Program-made: the position numbers and the translations under genes | Part shown: positions 14,685 to 22,741 of the stretch, piece after piece | Position numbering within the stretch: position 1 is the first letter of the stretch | Layout of the letters: each line of letters opens with the position of its first letter | DNA from: an uncultured Oscillospiraceae bacterium | GTDB taxonomy: Bacteria > Bacillota > Clostridia > Oscillospirales > Oscillospiraceae | Assembly (NCBI GenBank): GCA_934589145.1 | Contig: CAKTNW010000030.1 | Span: 1-24,412, forward strand | Direction: 5' to 3' | DNA: 24,412 bases | Notes under the pieces: generated by a model | What the model was told of the DNA's origin: nothing | Database searches by the model: none | What the model saw: only the letters and a program-made list of their open reading frames with translations

Positions 14685-17285
14685 TCATTGCAGCTTGCTC
14701 TTTAATTCATATAAAAGATTCAGCGCCTCCAGGGGGCTGAGGGTGTCCACCTGGGCGCGGCGGAGCTGGTCAATGACCGCGCTCTCGCTGAGGGCCTCCA
14801 GGGATACCTGGTCGCTCTCCACCGGGGCGGCGTGGGGCTTGCCCGCCTCGTCCTCCAGCTCCTGCAGAATATGCCGGGCACGGGTCAGCACCTGCTTGGG
14901 CAGGCCCGCCAGCTTGGCCACCTCGATGCCGTAGCTGCGGTCGGCGCCGCCGGAGATGATCTTCCGCAGGAAGATGATATCCTCGCCCCGGGTGCGGACA
15001 GCGATGTTATAGTTGCGGACGCCGGGAAGCTCACCCTCCAGCGCCGTCAGCTCGTGATAGTGGGTGGCAAACAGCGTCTTGGCCCCCAGCTTTTTCGGGT
15101 CGGCGCAATATTCCAGCACCGCCCGGGCGATAGACATACCGTCGAAGGTGGAGGTGCCCCGGCCAATCTCGTCCAGGATCAGCAGGCTGTCCGCCGTGGC
15201 GGATTTCAGGATATCGCTGACCTCCGTCATCTCCACCATGAAGGTGGACTGCCCGGCGGACAGGTCGTCGCTGGCGCCGATGCGGGTGAAAATGCGGTCC
15301 ACCACGCCGATGCGGGCGGCCCGGGCGGGAACGAAGGAGCCGATCTGTGCCATCAGCACGATCAGCGCCACCTGACGCATATAGGTGGATTTACCGGCCA
15401 TGTTGGGGCCGGTGATGATGGCCACCCGGTCGTCCTTGGCGCCCATATAGGTGTCGTTGGGGACGAACATGCTGTCCCGGCGCATTTGCTCCACCACCGG
15501 ATGGCGGCCGTCGTGAATTTCAATGACGCCGGACTCGTCCACCACGGGGCAGCAGTAGTTGTTCTTCACCGCCACGGCGGCCAGGGAGCACAGGGCGTCC
15601 AGCTCCGCCACGATGGCGGCGGCACGCTGCACCCGCGCCGCCTGCTCCGCGATATGGAGCCGCAGCTCGGTAAAAAGCTGGTATTCCAATGCCGTCACCC
15701 GGTCGCTGGCGGAGAGAATGTCGTGCTCCAAGTCCTTCAGTTCCTGGGTGATGTAGCGTTCGCCGTTCACCAGCGTCTGCTTGCGGATGTAGCTCTCCGG
15801 CACCTGATCCTTGAAGGAGTTGGACACCTCGATATAGTAGCCGAACACCTTGTTGTAGCCGATCTTCAGGGTGCGGATGCCGGTTTTTTCCTTTTCGGCG
15901 GCCTCCATGCGGACGATCACGTCCTTGCCGCCGTGGAGGATGCTCCGCAGGCGATCCACCTCCGGGTGGAAGCCGTCCCGGATGAACTCGCCCTCGCGGA
16001 CGGAGAAGGGGGGCTCGTCCACCAGCGTCTGGCCGATGAGGGCGGCCAGATCGTTGAGATCGTCCAGCTCTTCGTTCAACTGGTGCAGGCGGCCCTTTTC
16101 AAAGCAGGAGAGCTGGGCCTTGATCTGGGGCAGGCGCTCCATGGCGGCGCGGAGGGACACCAGATCCCGGCCGCCCGCCGTGCCGTATACGATGCGGCCC
16201 ACCAGGCGCTCCATGTCGGAGATGCCCTGCAGGGTCAATATCAGCTCCTCACGTTCCACGGTGTGCTCCACCAGGGCCGACACGGCGGCGCTGCGCCGGT
16301 CGATCTCCGTGACGGACAGCAGGGGACGCTCCAGCCACGAGCGCATCATGCGGCCGCCCATGGCGGTCTTCGTCTTGTCCAGCACCCACAGGAGGCTGCC
16401 CTTCTTCTCCTTGCTCCGGAGGGTCTCGGTCAGCTCCAGATTGCGCCGGGCCGTCAGATCCAGCTCCATGAACTGGCCCCGGCGGTAGTATTCCAGATCG
16501 TCCACATGGGACAGGTCGGTCTTTTGCGTCTCATGGAGATAGCTCAGCAGCGCGCCCAGCGCCAGAAAGACCGCCGGGTTATCCCGGGGCAGGCGGTGCA
16601 GCGCGTCGTCGCCGAACTGGCGGCGGATCAGCCGCTCGGAGGGCTCCATCTGGAAGCGGCCGGAAGGCAGCTTCTCCAGATGGCAGTTCAGCTTATCCTG
16701 CAGGAAGCTGTGGAGCGTCTCGTCGAAGAAGGCGGTCTCGTTGACCACCGCCTCGGCAGGGGAAAAGCGGCCCAGCTCGTTGATGAGCTGCTTCACCCGC
16801 TCACCGCCGGAAAAGGCGGTGGCGTGGGCCTTGCCGGTGGTGATGTCGCAGGCGCACAGGGCGGCGTAGTCGTCGTCCAGATAGATACCGGCGCAGAAGT
16901 TGGAGCGGCCCTCCTCCAGACACGCGCTGTCAATGACGGTGCCGGGGGTCACCACGCGGATGATGTCCCGCTTCACCAGCCCCTTGGCCTGGGCGGGATC
17001 CTCCGTCTGTTCGCAGATGGCCACCTTATAGCCCTTGGCGATGAGCCGGGCGATGTAGGCATCCGCCGCGTGGTAGGGCACGCCGCACATGGGCATCCGC
17101 TCCTCGGCGGGCTTGTCCTTGCTCTTGTCCCGGCTGGTCAGCGTCAGATCCAGCTCACGGGACGCCGTTTTGGCGTCGGCGCCGAACATCTCATAGAAGT
17201 CACCCAGGCGGAAGAACAGGATGGCGTCCTGGTTCTGTTCCTTTATTTGCAGGTATTGCTGCATCATGGGGGTCAGTTCTGCCAT
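14685..17285 (-). CDS. mutS: DNA mismatch repair protein MutS
   Basis: The 866-residue protein is a full-length MutS1. The mismatch-reading Phe-X-Glu is in LGDFYEMF (F30, E32), the connector and lever domains follow, and the ATPase has Walker A GPNMAGKST (626-634), a DDLSAGQSTFMVEM signature, Walker B LLILDEIGRGTST and the FATHYHELT histidine switch. The C-terminal helix-turn-helix ends at LEALNLLYELKSKLQ. It recognises mismatches and recruits MutL, encoded just downstream. AAAGGAG lies upstream of the ATG. The 163-base gap from miaB contains a nested hairpin, so it may have its own promoter, but I see no convincing one. Confidence 0.98.
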   Translation of the reverse strand: MAELTPMMQQYLQIKEQNQDAILFFRLGDFYEMFGADAKTASRELDLTLTSRDKSKDKPAEERMPMCGVPYHAADAYIARLIAKGYKVAICEQTEDPAQAKGLVKRDIIRVVTPGTVIDSACLEEGRSNFCAGIYLDDDYAALCACDITTGKAHATAFSGGERVKQLINELGRFSPAEAVVNETAFFDETLHSFLQDKLNCHLEKLPSGRFQMEPSERLIRRQFGDDALHRLPRDNPAVFLALGALLSYLHETQKTDLSHVDDLEYYRRGQFMELDLTARRNLELTETLRSKEKKGSLLWVLDKTKTAMGGRMMRSWLERPLLSVTEIDRRSAAVSALVEHTVEREELILTLQGISDMERLVGRIVYGTAGGRDLVSLRAAMERLPQIKAQLSCFEKGRLHQLNEELDDLNDLAALIGQTLVDEPPFSVREGEFIRDGFHPEVDRLRSILHGGKDVIVRMEAAEKEKTGIRTLKIGYNKVFGYYIEVSNSFKDQVPESYIRKQTLVNGERYITQELKDLEHDILSASDRVTALEYQLFTELRLHIAEQAARVQRAAAIVAELDALCSLAAVAVKNNYCCPVVDESGVIEIHDGRHPVVEQMRRDSMFVPNDTYMGAKDDRVAIITGPNMAGKSTYMRQVALIVLMAQIGSFVPARAARIGVVDRIFTRIGASDDLSAGQSTFMVEMTEVSDILKSATADSLLILDEIGRGTSTFDGMSIARAVLEYCADPKKLGAKTLFATHYHELTALEGELPGVRNYNIAVRTRGEDIIFLRKIISGGADRSYGIEVAKLAGLPKQVLTRARHILQELEDEAGKPHAAPVESDQVSLEALSESAVIDQLRRAQVDTLSPLEALNLLYELKSKLQ

Positions 17286-17321
17286 TTTGGGTGGCTCCTT
17301 TCCAAATTGCGTATCATTCGC

Positions 17322-17438
17322 GGCGGGGTCGGGGCGTTAAGAAAACATGTCGGCGACATGTTTTTAGCCCCGATCTCGGCGGCTATGCCGCCGTAGTATC
17401 CATCGTTTTTGAACGTACCATCATTCCCCGCCCTACGG
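17322..17438. repeat. Nested hairpin element between miaB and mutS
   Basis: Outer arms GGCGGGG (17322-17328) and CCCCGCC (17426-17432, then CTACGG) match hairpin C of the 10334-10567 cluster, but the loop is 97 bases long. It contains TCGGGGC/GCCCCGA (17329-17335 with 17367-17373) enclosing the ACATGTC hairpin, and a GGCGGC-tat-GCCGCC hairpin (17379-17393). Confidence 0.55.
17341..17366 (-). terminator. Hairpin with T run after miaB
   Basis: AAAACATGTC (17342-17351) pairs with 17355-17364 around GGC. On the - strand it ends in TTTTC about 85 bases beyond the miaB stop, so it may end the miaB transcript; the sequence is nearly symmetric and could act on either strand. Confidence 0.5.
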
Positions 17439-17448
17439 AGAAAGATGA

Positions 17449-18861
17449 TTATACCATTTCGCCGAACAGCGCCCAGGTGTTGCTGTCGGTGATCTTTACG
17501 TCGTGATAAGTGCCGATGGCGGCCTTGTCGCCCACCAGATGCACCAGCCGTCCTCCGGCGGTGCGGGCGGTCAGAGGCCAGCGGCTGTCGTCGCTCTGGC
17601 CGTCGATCAGGCAGCGGAGGGTGCGGCCCACATATTGGGCATGGATCTCCTCGGAGATCTTATTCTGGGCGTCGCACAGCCGGTCGAACCACACCTGCTT
17701 TTCCGCCCGGGGGACGGGATCTTCCATTTTGGCGGCAGGGGTGCCGGGCCGGGGCGAGAAGATGAAGGTGAACAGGGCATCAAACCGCACCTGCTCCACC
17801 AGGGCCACCGTCTCCATGGCCTCGGCCTCCGTCTCGCCGGGGAAGCCGATGATCACGTCGCTGGTCAGCACCAGCTCCGGCATGACCTTGCGGGCGTAGG
17901 TGATGAGCTCCAGATACCGGGCCTTATCATAGGGGCGGTTCATGGCCCGCAGCACCCGGTCGCAGCCGGACTGCACCGGAAGGTGGAGCTGCTTTGCCAC
18001 ATGAGCGCACCGGGCCATGGTGTCGAACAGCTTGAAGCTGGCGTCCTTGGGCTGGGAGGACATGAAGCGGATCAGATAGTCGCCGGGGATCTCGTCCAGC
18101 GCCGAGAGCAGATCGGCAAAGTCGTAGCCGGTGCCAAGATCCTTGCCGTAGGAGTTGACGTTCTGGCCCAGCAGGGTGATCTCCTTATATCCCTCGGCGG
18201 CAAGCTCTCGCACCTCGCGGATGATCTGCTCGGGATCGCGGCTGCGCTCACGGCCCCGGACATAGGGCACGATGCAGTAGGAGCAGAAGTTGTTGCAGCC
18301 GTACATGATGGATACCCACGCGCGGGTGCGGCCCTCCCGCACCACCGGCATGCCCTCGGCAATGGAGCCGTGCTCATCCTCCACGGAGAACACCCGGCCC
18401 CGGCGGGTATAGACCTGCCAGAGAAGCTCCGGGAACTTCCACAGCGCCTGGGGACCGAAGACCAGATCCACATGGCGATAGGACTGGCGTACCTTTTCCG
18501 CCACCTCGGGCCGCTGGGCCATGCAGCCGCACAGGCAGATGATCTGCTCCGGATTGGCCTTCTTGGTGTGGGTCAGGGCGCCCAGATTGCCGTAGACCCG
18601 CTTTTCCGCGTGATCGCGGATGGCGCAGGTGTTCAGCACGATGATATCCGCCTGGGCCGGCTCGGTGACGAATTCGCAGCCCATGGCCTCCAGCATACCC
18701 ATGATGTGCTGGCTGTCGGCCACGTTCTGCTGGCAGCCGAAGGTGTCCACCAGCGCGCGGACGGTTTTGGCCCGCTGCTGGTGCAGCTCTTTTATTCTTT
18801 CGGTGAATTCCCGCTGGCGGCTCATGTCCGCGTCAGTCAGGACGACGTTTTTTCGTTCCAA
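17449..18861 (-). CDS. miaB: tRNA-2-methylthio-N6-dimethylallyladenosine synthase MiaB
   Basis: The 470-residue radical SAM enzyme adds a methylthio group at C2 of i6A37 in tRNA, acting after MiaA. The N-terminal domain holds the auxiliary cluster cysteines C43 (TFGCQQN), C79 (LNTC) and C113 (CGCMAQ). The radical SAM motif is C189-x3-C193-x2-C196 (GCNNFCSYC). A C-terminal TRAM domain ends the protein. The start is TTG at 18861: GGAGGT lies 4-5 bases upstream, while the first ATG is 12 codons later without a site. It has its own promoter at 18911-18939 and is the first chromosomal gene beside the integrated element. Confidence 0.96.
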   Translation of the reverse strand: MERKNVVLTDADMSRQREFTERIKELHQQRAKTVRALVDTFGCQQNVADSQHIMGMLEAMGCEFVTEPAQADIIVLNTCAIRDHAEKRVYGNLGALTHTKKANPEQIICLCGCMAQRPEVAEKVRQSYRHVDLVFGPQALWKFPELLWQVYTRRGRVFSVEDEHGSIAEGMPVVREGRTRAWVSIMYGCNNFCSYCIVPYVRGRERSRDPEQIIREVRELAAEGYKEITLLGQNVNSYGKDLGTGYDFADLLSALDEIPGDYLIRFMSSQPKDASFKLFDTMARCAHVAKQLHLPVQSGCDRVLRAMNRPYDKARYLELITYARKVMPELVLTSDVIIGFPGETEAEAMETVALVEQVRFDALFTFIFSPRPGTPAAKMEDPVPRAEKQVWFDRLCDAQNKISEEIHAQYVGRTLRCLIDGQSDDSRWPLTARTAGGRLVHLVGDKAAIGTYHDVKITDSNTWALFGEMV

Positions 18862-18910
18862 AGGTACCTCCTTCGCCCGGCGATGCCGCGGGGCGATTTT
18901 TAATCAAGAT

Positions 18911-18939
18911 ATTATACCACATCCCAAACCGCAACACAA
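18911..18939 (-). promoter_or_regulatory. Sigma-A promoter for miaB
   Basis: On the - strand TTGTGT (18939-18934) and consensus TATAAT (18916-18911) have a 17-base spacer. It marks chromosomal sequence, so the mobile element must end to its right. Confidence 0.85.
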
Positions 18940-19021
18940 GAAATGGTGCAAAGAAAAATGACGAAAAAAGAGGGCTGCCCCCACGGGGTGTCCAGTTAAG
19001 AAAACATTCTAAGACGAGAGA

Positions 19022-19051
19022 GAAACGGTATAGCTTCGGCTATGCCGTTTC
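19022..19051. terminator. Hairpin after the recombinase gene
   Basis: GAAACGGTATAGC (19022-19034), loop TTCG, and GCTATGCCGTTTC (19039-19051) pair with one wobble. The hairpin sits 3 bases past the recombinase stop. T-rich tails exist on both sides, clearer on the + strand. Confidence 0.6.
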
Positions 19052-19053
19052 TT

Positions 19054-20193
19054 TCATTTTTGCCTGCTATCAAATACTTTGGACATTTCCAAAATCCCGA
19101 TACCTTTGTAGTAGATATCTACCTCTTGTCTGCGGTTGATTTTGCTATGGGGATTGGTCGCTGCGTGAATGACAATCTTCTCAACGAACTCATGCAGGAT
19201 ACGGGGTGTCAGCTCCGGGATATCGGTGTACTGGTGAACAACGGACAGGAACCTGTCAACATTGGCACTTTTGCCTTCTGCTTCTTCGATTTCCTCACGG
19301 AGTGTTGCTGCCTGCGTCTTCAAGCCAGCCTGTTCCGCTTCATAGTCGGTGGACAGCTTGTGGAAACGCTCGTCTGTCAGCTTGCCGCTGATATTGTCCT
19401 CATACAGCCGCTTGAAGATCATATCCAGTTCGGTGATACGCTTCTCGCTTTCAGACAGCAGCCTGCGCTTTTTGGCAAGGCCGCTATTGCGTTCCTTTAC
19501 ATCCATATCCATGACCATTTGAACGAAGCGGTTTTCATGGCTTCTTGCGAAGGACACGATCTCCCGCAGATTTTGAAGGATCAGTTCCTCCAGGATGACC
19601 GTTCGGATGGAGTGTGGTGTGCTGCACACCTGCTTTCCCTTGCGATATCCAGAGCAGATGTAGTATTCCTGATCCTTTCGGAAGCCGGTCGCTCTGCACT
19701 GGTACAGGATCGAGCCACAATCAGCACAGTACATCATGCCGGAGAACATTCCCATTTCGCCCATCTTTGTCGGACGGCGCCGTGATTGCCGTGCCTGCTT
19801 TACAGCCTCGGCAATGGCTTCTGTCCAGATGGGTTCATGGGTATTCTCGAAGATGACCCATTCACTTTCAGGATTTTTGATTGTCTTTTTGCTCTTGTAG
19901 GACTTCTTTGTGGTCTTGAAATTTACCGTATGCCCCAGGTATTCACGCCAGCGATCCATAATTCCCGCTATCGTGGTATTGTCCCAGCCATAGGGATCAC
20001 CTTGCTTTTTTACATTACAAGGGATGCCTTTGCTTTCGTAGTAAGCGGCAGGCGTGAGAATTTTCCGTTCCCGCAGCTTTTGTGCTATCTGGGACGGTCC
20101 AAATCCATCCATAACATACAGCCCGATTTCATAGACCACATCGGCAGCCTCACGGTCAGGTATCCAATGTTTGCTGTCCTCCGGGTCCTTCAT
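19054..20193 (-). CDS. Large serine recombinase, C-terminal part only (5'-truncated)
   Basis: The 379 residues match the recombinase domain onward of TnpX/TndX-type large serine recombinases. They start KDPEDSKHWIPDREAADVVYEIG, then a DNA-binding region with WDNTTIAGIMDRWREYLG, a zinc ribbon with C156, C159, C180 and C190, a long coiled coil (about 220-325), and a DUF4368-like tail (FVEKIVIHAATNPHSKINRR ... VDIYYKGIG). The N-terminal catalytic domain with the serine nucleophile, usually about 150-170 residues, is absent. In-frame family residues YGY are encoded just before the ATG, so homology begins upstream of the start codon, and a stop follows 7 codons back. The ATG overlaps the relaxase stop (ATGA) and has no ribosome binding site. 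It is probably a deletion remnant, though its frame is intact. Confidence 0.88.
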   Translation of the reverse strand: MKDPEDSKHWIPDREAADVVYEIGLYVMDGFGPSQIAQKLRERKILTPAAYYESKGIPCNVKKQGDPYGWDNTTIAGIMDRWREYLGHTVNFKTTKKSYKSKKTIKNPESEWVIFENTHEPIWTEAIAEAVKQARQSRRRPTKMGEMGMFSGMMYCADCGSILYQCRATGFRKDQEYYICSGYRKGKQVCSTPHSIRTVILEELILQNLREIVSFARSHENRFVQMVMDMDVKERNSGLAKKRRLLSESEKRITELDMIFKRLYEDNISGKLTDERFHKLSTDYEAEQAGLKTQAATLREEIEEAEGKSANVDRFLSVVHQYTDIPELTPRILHEFVEKIVIHAATNPHSKINRRQEVDIYYKGIGILEMSKVFDSRQK

Positions 20194-21749
20194 ATACCCG
20201 TAAGAGATGGCTTCTCATGCATGGCGTCCTCTAACTGCTGCTCTGCCGCCTTTTCCTGTGCAGGGCGGATGGCCTGCCGTGCTTCGTACAACTCCAACGG
20301 GTCATAATTCGCAGCCTGCGCTTTCAGCCCAGCATATTCAGCCAGCGCCTTATCTAATTCGGCGGAGTATTTCTGCTCCTGCGCCTCCAGCCTTTTCAGG
20401 CCAGCTTCCATAGTGACAATGTCCTTGCTGAACGCCTCTGTGCCTGCATCCTCCGCATACTCAAATTTTTGCAAAAGGAGTGCCTTTTCGGAACGCAGTT
20501 CTTCCAAATCTTCCGTCAGCTCGGCAAAGCGGACAGCCAGTGCCTTGTGCCGTTTCACATGGTATATTGGCAATTCTTTTTTCTCAGCAACCAGCGCTTT
20601 GCGTTCCTTGCTCTTTTCCTTGATCTGCTGCACCAGACCGGTGTAACGCTCCAGCTCCGGCTTCCATACGGCGAGGGATTTTTGAATGTGCGATTTGCCA
20701 CCGCGAATATGGGAGAGCTGATAACAGAAGATCATCACACGACTGCGCAGCTTCTCCAGTCCTTCCGCAATGGCAGGGACGGTGCGGGCAACTAATGCGG
20801 CAAGCTTCTTGATTTCAGCTTTCAACTCCCGCAGCAGCGCATTGTCTGCCTTAATCTGCCGGTTAATCTCGCAGCGGTCGGAGACAAGCCCCATGACCTC
20901 CATCTGCCGCGCTGCCGGTCCCTCGTGGATGGTGGGCTGCTCATCCAGACCTCTGGCGGCGTTGCTGCGGTGGTCGATGCGTTCCTCCCGCCCAGCACGT
21001 TCCAGATAACGGTTGGACACGTCAGCCCATGCCGCCCGCCATGCGGCAAGCTGTTCTTCGCTGTTCCAACGTTCGGAGATGGGATTCTGCCTGCCGTAGC
21101 GGGTGCTTTTGGGATGCTTGTCAGCCCGAACAAACCCCTGCACCTCGGCAGCAGATGGCGTCATATAAACCTTCTTTTTGCCGACCTTGTAGGGATATTG
21201 TTTCTCCCAGCCATCGTTCTGCGCCGTCTTGAACTCAGCGGCAGTGAAGCCTCGTTCCTCGCCGTTTCTCATGCAGAGATATTCTTTCTCGGTCTTGTAC
21301 TGCCAGCGCCCTTGCTCATCCAGCGGGCGCACCGTCAGGAGAATGTGAGCATGGGGGTTGTGACCGTCGGTATCGTGGATGGCAGCGTCGGCGCACATTC
21401 CATCCGAAACAAACTGCTCCCGGATAAACTCTTGCAGCAGCTCGATCTGCTGCTCCCGGTTTAGCTCGATGGGCAGAGCCACGACGAACTCACGGGCAAG
21501 CCTGCTGTCTTTTGCTGTCTCAACTTCTTCCACGGCGTTCCAGAGCTTTTCTCTGTCTTGCCATTCCTGCGGGGCGTATTCTGGCAGAAACACTTTCTGC
21601 CAGACAAGCCCTTGCTTTTTTGTGTAGTCATGCTGTATCCCGTCGTAATCGTTATATAGGCGGGAACAGCTCAAATAGGCGGAAGCGGTCACGACGGAGC
21701 GTCCTGCGCCCCGGCTGACTACTTTCGCTTCCAGATGATAAATCGCCAT
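20190..21749 (-). CDS. MobA/MobL-family (MOBQ) relaxase
   Basis: The 519-residue protein begins MAIYHLEAKVVSRGAGRSVV and has tyrosine at residue 25 (ASAYLSC), the same position as the catalytic Tyr25 of RSF1010/R1162 MobA. The metal histidines H125, H133 and H135 (HDTDGHNPHAH) keep MobA's 8 and 2 residue spacing. A YKVGKKKVYMTPSAAE block and ERIDHRS-NAARGLDEQPTIHEG complete the relaxase domain (to about residue 275). A coiled-coil tail follows. The tail stops abruptly at HEKPSLTGI, shorter than I expect for this family, exactly where the recombinase fragment begins. GAGGTG precedes the ATG. It should nick the oriT at 22034-22045 and pilot the DNA strand. Confidence 0.92.
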   Translation of the reverse strand: MAIYHLEAKVVSRGAGRSVVTASAYLSCSRLYNDYDGIQHDYTKKQGLVWQKVFLPEYAPQEWQDREKLWNAVEEVETAKDSRLAREFVVALPIELNREQQIELLQEFIREQFVSDGMCADAAIHDTDGHNPHAHILLTVRPLDEQGRWQYKTEKEYLCMRNGEERGFTAAEFKTAQNDGWEKQYPYKVGKKKVYMTPSAAEVQGFVRADKHPKSTRYGRQNPISERWNSEEQLAAWRAAWADVSNRYLERAGREERIDHRSNAARGLDEQPTIHEGPAARQMEVMGLVSDRCEINRQIKADNALLRELKAEIKKLAALVARTVPAIAEGLEKLRSRVMIFCYQLSHIRGGKSHIQKSLAVWKPELERYTGLVQQIKEKSKERKALVAEKKELPIYHVKRHKALAVRFAELTEDLEELRSEKALLLQKFEYAEDAGTEAFSKDIVTMEAGLKRLEAQEQKYSAELDKALAEYAGLKAQAANYDPLELYEARQAIRPAQEKAAEQQLEDAMHEKPSLTGI

Positions 21750-21779
21750 ATCTTGTTCACCTCGCTCTTCCTTTTTCTG

Positions 21780-21953
21780 TTTCTCTTTCGCAAAAGAGAA
21801 AATGACCCGAAGTCGAGCTTCGGGTCATAGCCGCAAACAAAGCTGCCGGTGGCAGGTTTGTGCGGGCAGGGAGCAGACTGTTTCCAAAGCGGAAACAACT
21901 GCGACCTGCGCAGACGATGACAGCAGCACTCGCAAGTGCTGTGGCATTGTCTG
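21780..21953. other. Array of four or more stem-loops upstream of the relaxase gene
   Basis: Part of the gene-free stretch 21750-22100. Stems: TTTCTCTTT (21780-21788 with 21793-21801); ATGACCCGAAG (21802-21812 with 21818-21828), terminator-like on the - strand; CTGCC/GGCAG (21843-21855) with longer imperfect flanks; TGTTTCC (21879-21885 with 21891-21897); and a long one, CAGACGATG...CATTGTCTG (21911-21919 with 21945-21953) enclosing CAGCACT-cgca-AGTGCTG. The density suits an oriT/single-strand region or relaxase leader control. Confidence 0.6.
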
Positions 21954-22010
21954 GCGGTTGCCGCAGCAGCCGCATCCGCCTCGCAGAGCGCACGTTTTCC
22001 GCAGAAAATA

Positions 22011-22048
22011 CCACTGCCCTTTAGGGTGGTGAGTAAGTGCGCCCTTAC
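22011..22048 (+). other. Origin of transfer, IncQ type (nic region)
   Basis: TAAGTGCGCCCT at 22034-22045 equals the nic consensus of IncQ/MOBQ plasmids as I know it. An imperfect inverted repeat (CACTGCCCT 22012-22020, AGGGTGGTG 22023-22031) stands immediately 5' of it, as in the R1162 oriT. By analogy the nick would fall between G22041 and C22042 on the + strand. The relaxase with Tyr25 is encoded about 290 bases away. With this polarity the primase side would enter the recipient first and the relaxase gene last. Confidence 0.75.
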
Positions 22049-22052
22049 GGGA

Positions 22053-22090
22053 GAAAAAAGAAGGAGGCCCCCGGTTTCCCGGAGACCTCC
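22053..22090 (-). terminator. Intrinsic terminator after the DUF3847-like gene
   Basis: On the - strand a 12-bp stem (22090-22079 with 22074-22063, two G-U pairs) with a GAAA loop is followed by TTCTTTTTTC, 10 bases beyond the gene's stop. It separates the accessory genes from the relaxase transcript. Confidence 0.88.
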
Positions 22091-22100
22091 CATCTAAAAT

Positions 22101-22307
22101 TTAGATTTGTTCTCCCAGCTTTCGTGAAAGATACCCCTCCAGCTCAGACAGCTCAACAGCCTGAACCTCCGGCAGCACTTTCTCCAAAATCGCCCCCTCC
22201 TGAATGAGCCTGCGGGTGCGGACCTTTCGCTCCTTTACCCGGTTCCGTGCCTGCGCTTCCTCCAAGCGGTGCTGTGCCTGAATCAGTTTCTTTTCTGCAT
22301 CTGTCAT
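22101..22307 (-). CDS. DUF3847-like small mobilization-associated protein
   Basis: This 68-residue, highly charged helical protein (MTDAEKKLIQAQHRLEEAQA, then RNRVKERKVRTRRLIQEGAI LEKVLPEV) has the KxRTRRLIxxGAILE core of the DUF3847 family, found in Firmicute conjugative and mobilizable elements near relaxase genes. The family has no proven function. Its size, charge and place next to oriT suggest a MobC-like accessory DNA-binding role, which is inference. AAGGGA precedes the ATG, and the next gene upstream ends 12 bases away, so they share a transcript. Confidence 0.75.
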   Translation of the reverse strand: MTDAEKKLIQAQHRLEEAQARNRVKERKVRTRRLIQEGAILEKVLPEVQAVELSELEGYLSRKLGEQI

Positions 22308-22319
22308 AAAAATCCCTTC

Positions 22320-22535
22320 TTACTTTCGCTTTTGCCAGACGATCTCATACCCCAGTGTGTTGGCAAGCTGTACGGCCTCCGTGTAGCGCAGGGATTCCCG
22401 CTGGAGCTTGTTGGACAGGTTGGATACGCTGTCAGACCAGCCGTGCTCGTCATGCAGCAGATCGACCACCTCCTGCATGGTCATTCCCTGACGGACGATG
22501 TACGACTTGATTTCGTTTCTCAGATTAGATTTCAT
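22320..22535 (-). CDS. Small helix-turn-helix-like protein (DUF6471-like)
   Basis: The 71-residue product (MKSNLRNEIKSYIVRQGMTM, QEVVDLLHDEHGWSDSVSNL, SNKLQRESLRYTEAVQLANTLGYEIVWQKRK) has the helix pattern of a compact XRE/LLP-type DNA-binding protein. The family often occurs in Firmicute mobile elements. A TTG one codon earlier is an alternative start; GGAGG lies 10 bases before the ATG and 7 before the TTG. It may regulate the element or bind near the gene-free region just upstream. The function is not established. Confidence 0.72.
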   Translation of the reverse strand: MKSNLRNEIKSYIVRQGMTMQEVVDLLHDEHGWSDSVSNLSNKLQRESLRYTEAVQLANTLGYEIVWQKRK

Positions 22536-22741
22536 CAACTTTTTACCTCCATATTTTCGTGTAGTGGGTTTTCTTAGCGGTGATTTTGGTGTGCTATGGA
22601 ATGAAAAAACTGCCGTGCCGCAAATCCGCTCAGAGTTCTGTCCGTGATGCCCTGTTCACAGCAACACTCTATCAGCTTCATCGTTCTGTGTGAGGTCATG
22701 CGGAACGGTGGGAGATGCCGCAGTTCGGTGCAGTCCCTTTA

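Noticed and set aside
14832..17396. Long + strand open frame opposite mutS
   Set aside because: Same kind of shadow; composition follows the third-position GC of mutS and no domain is visible.
21719..22093. Open frame of about 124 codons on the - strand upstream of the relaxase
   Set aside because: It runs through the terminator, oriT and stem-loops, has no family pattern, and overlaps the relaxase start.
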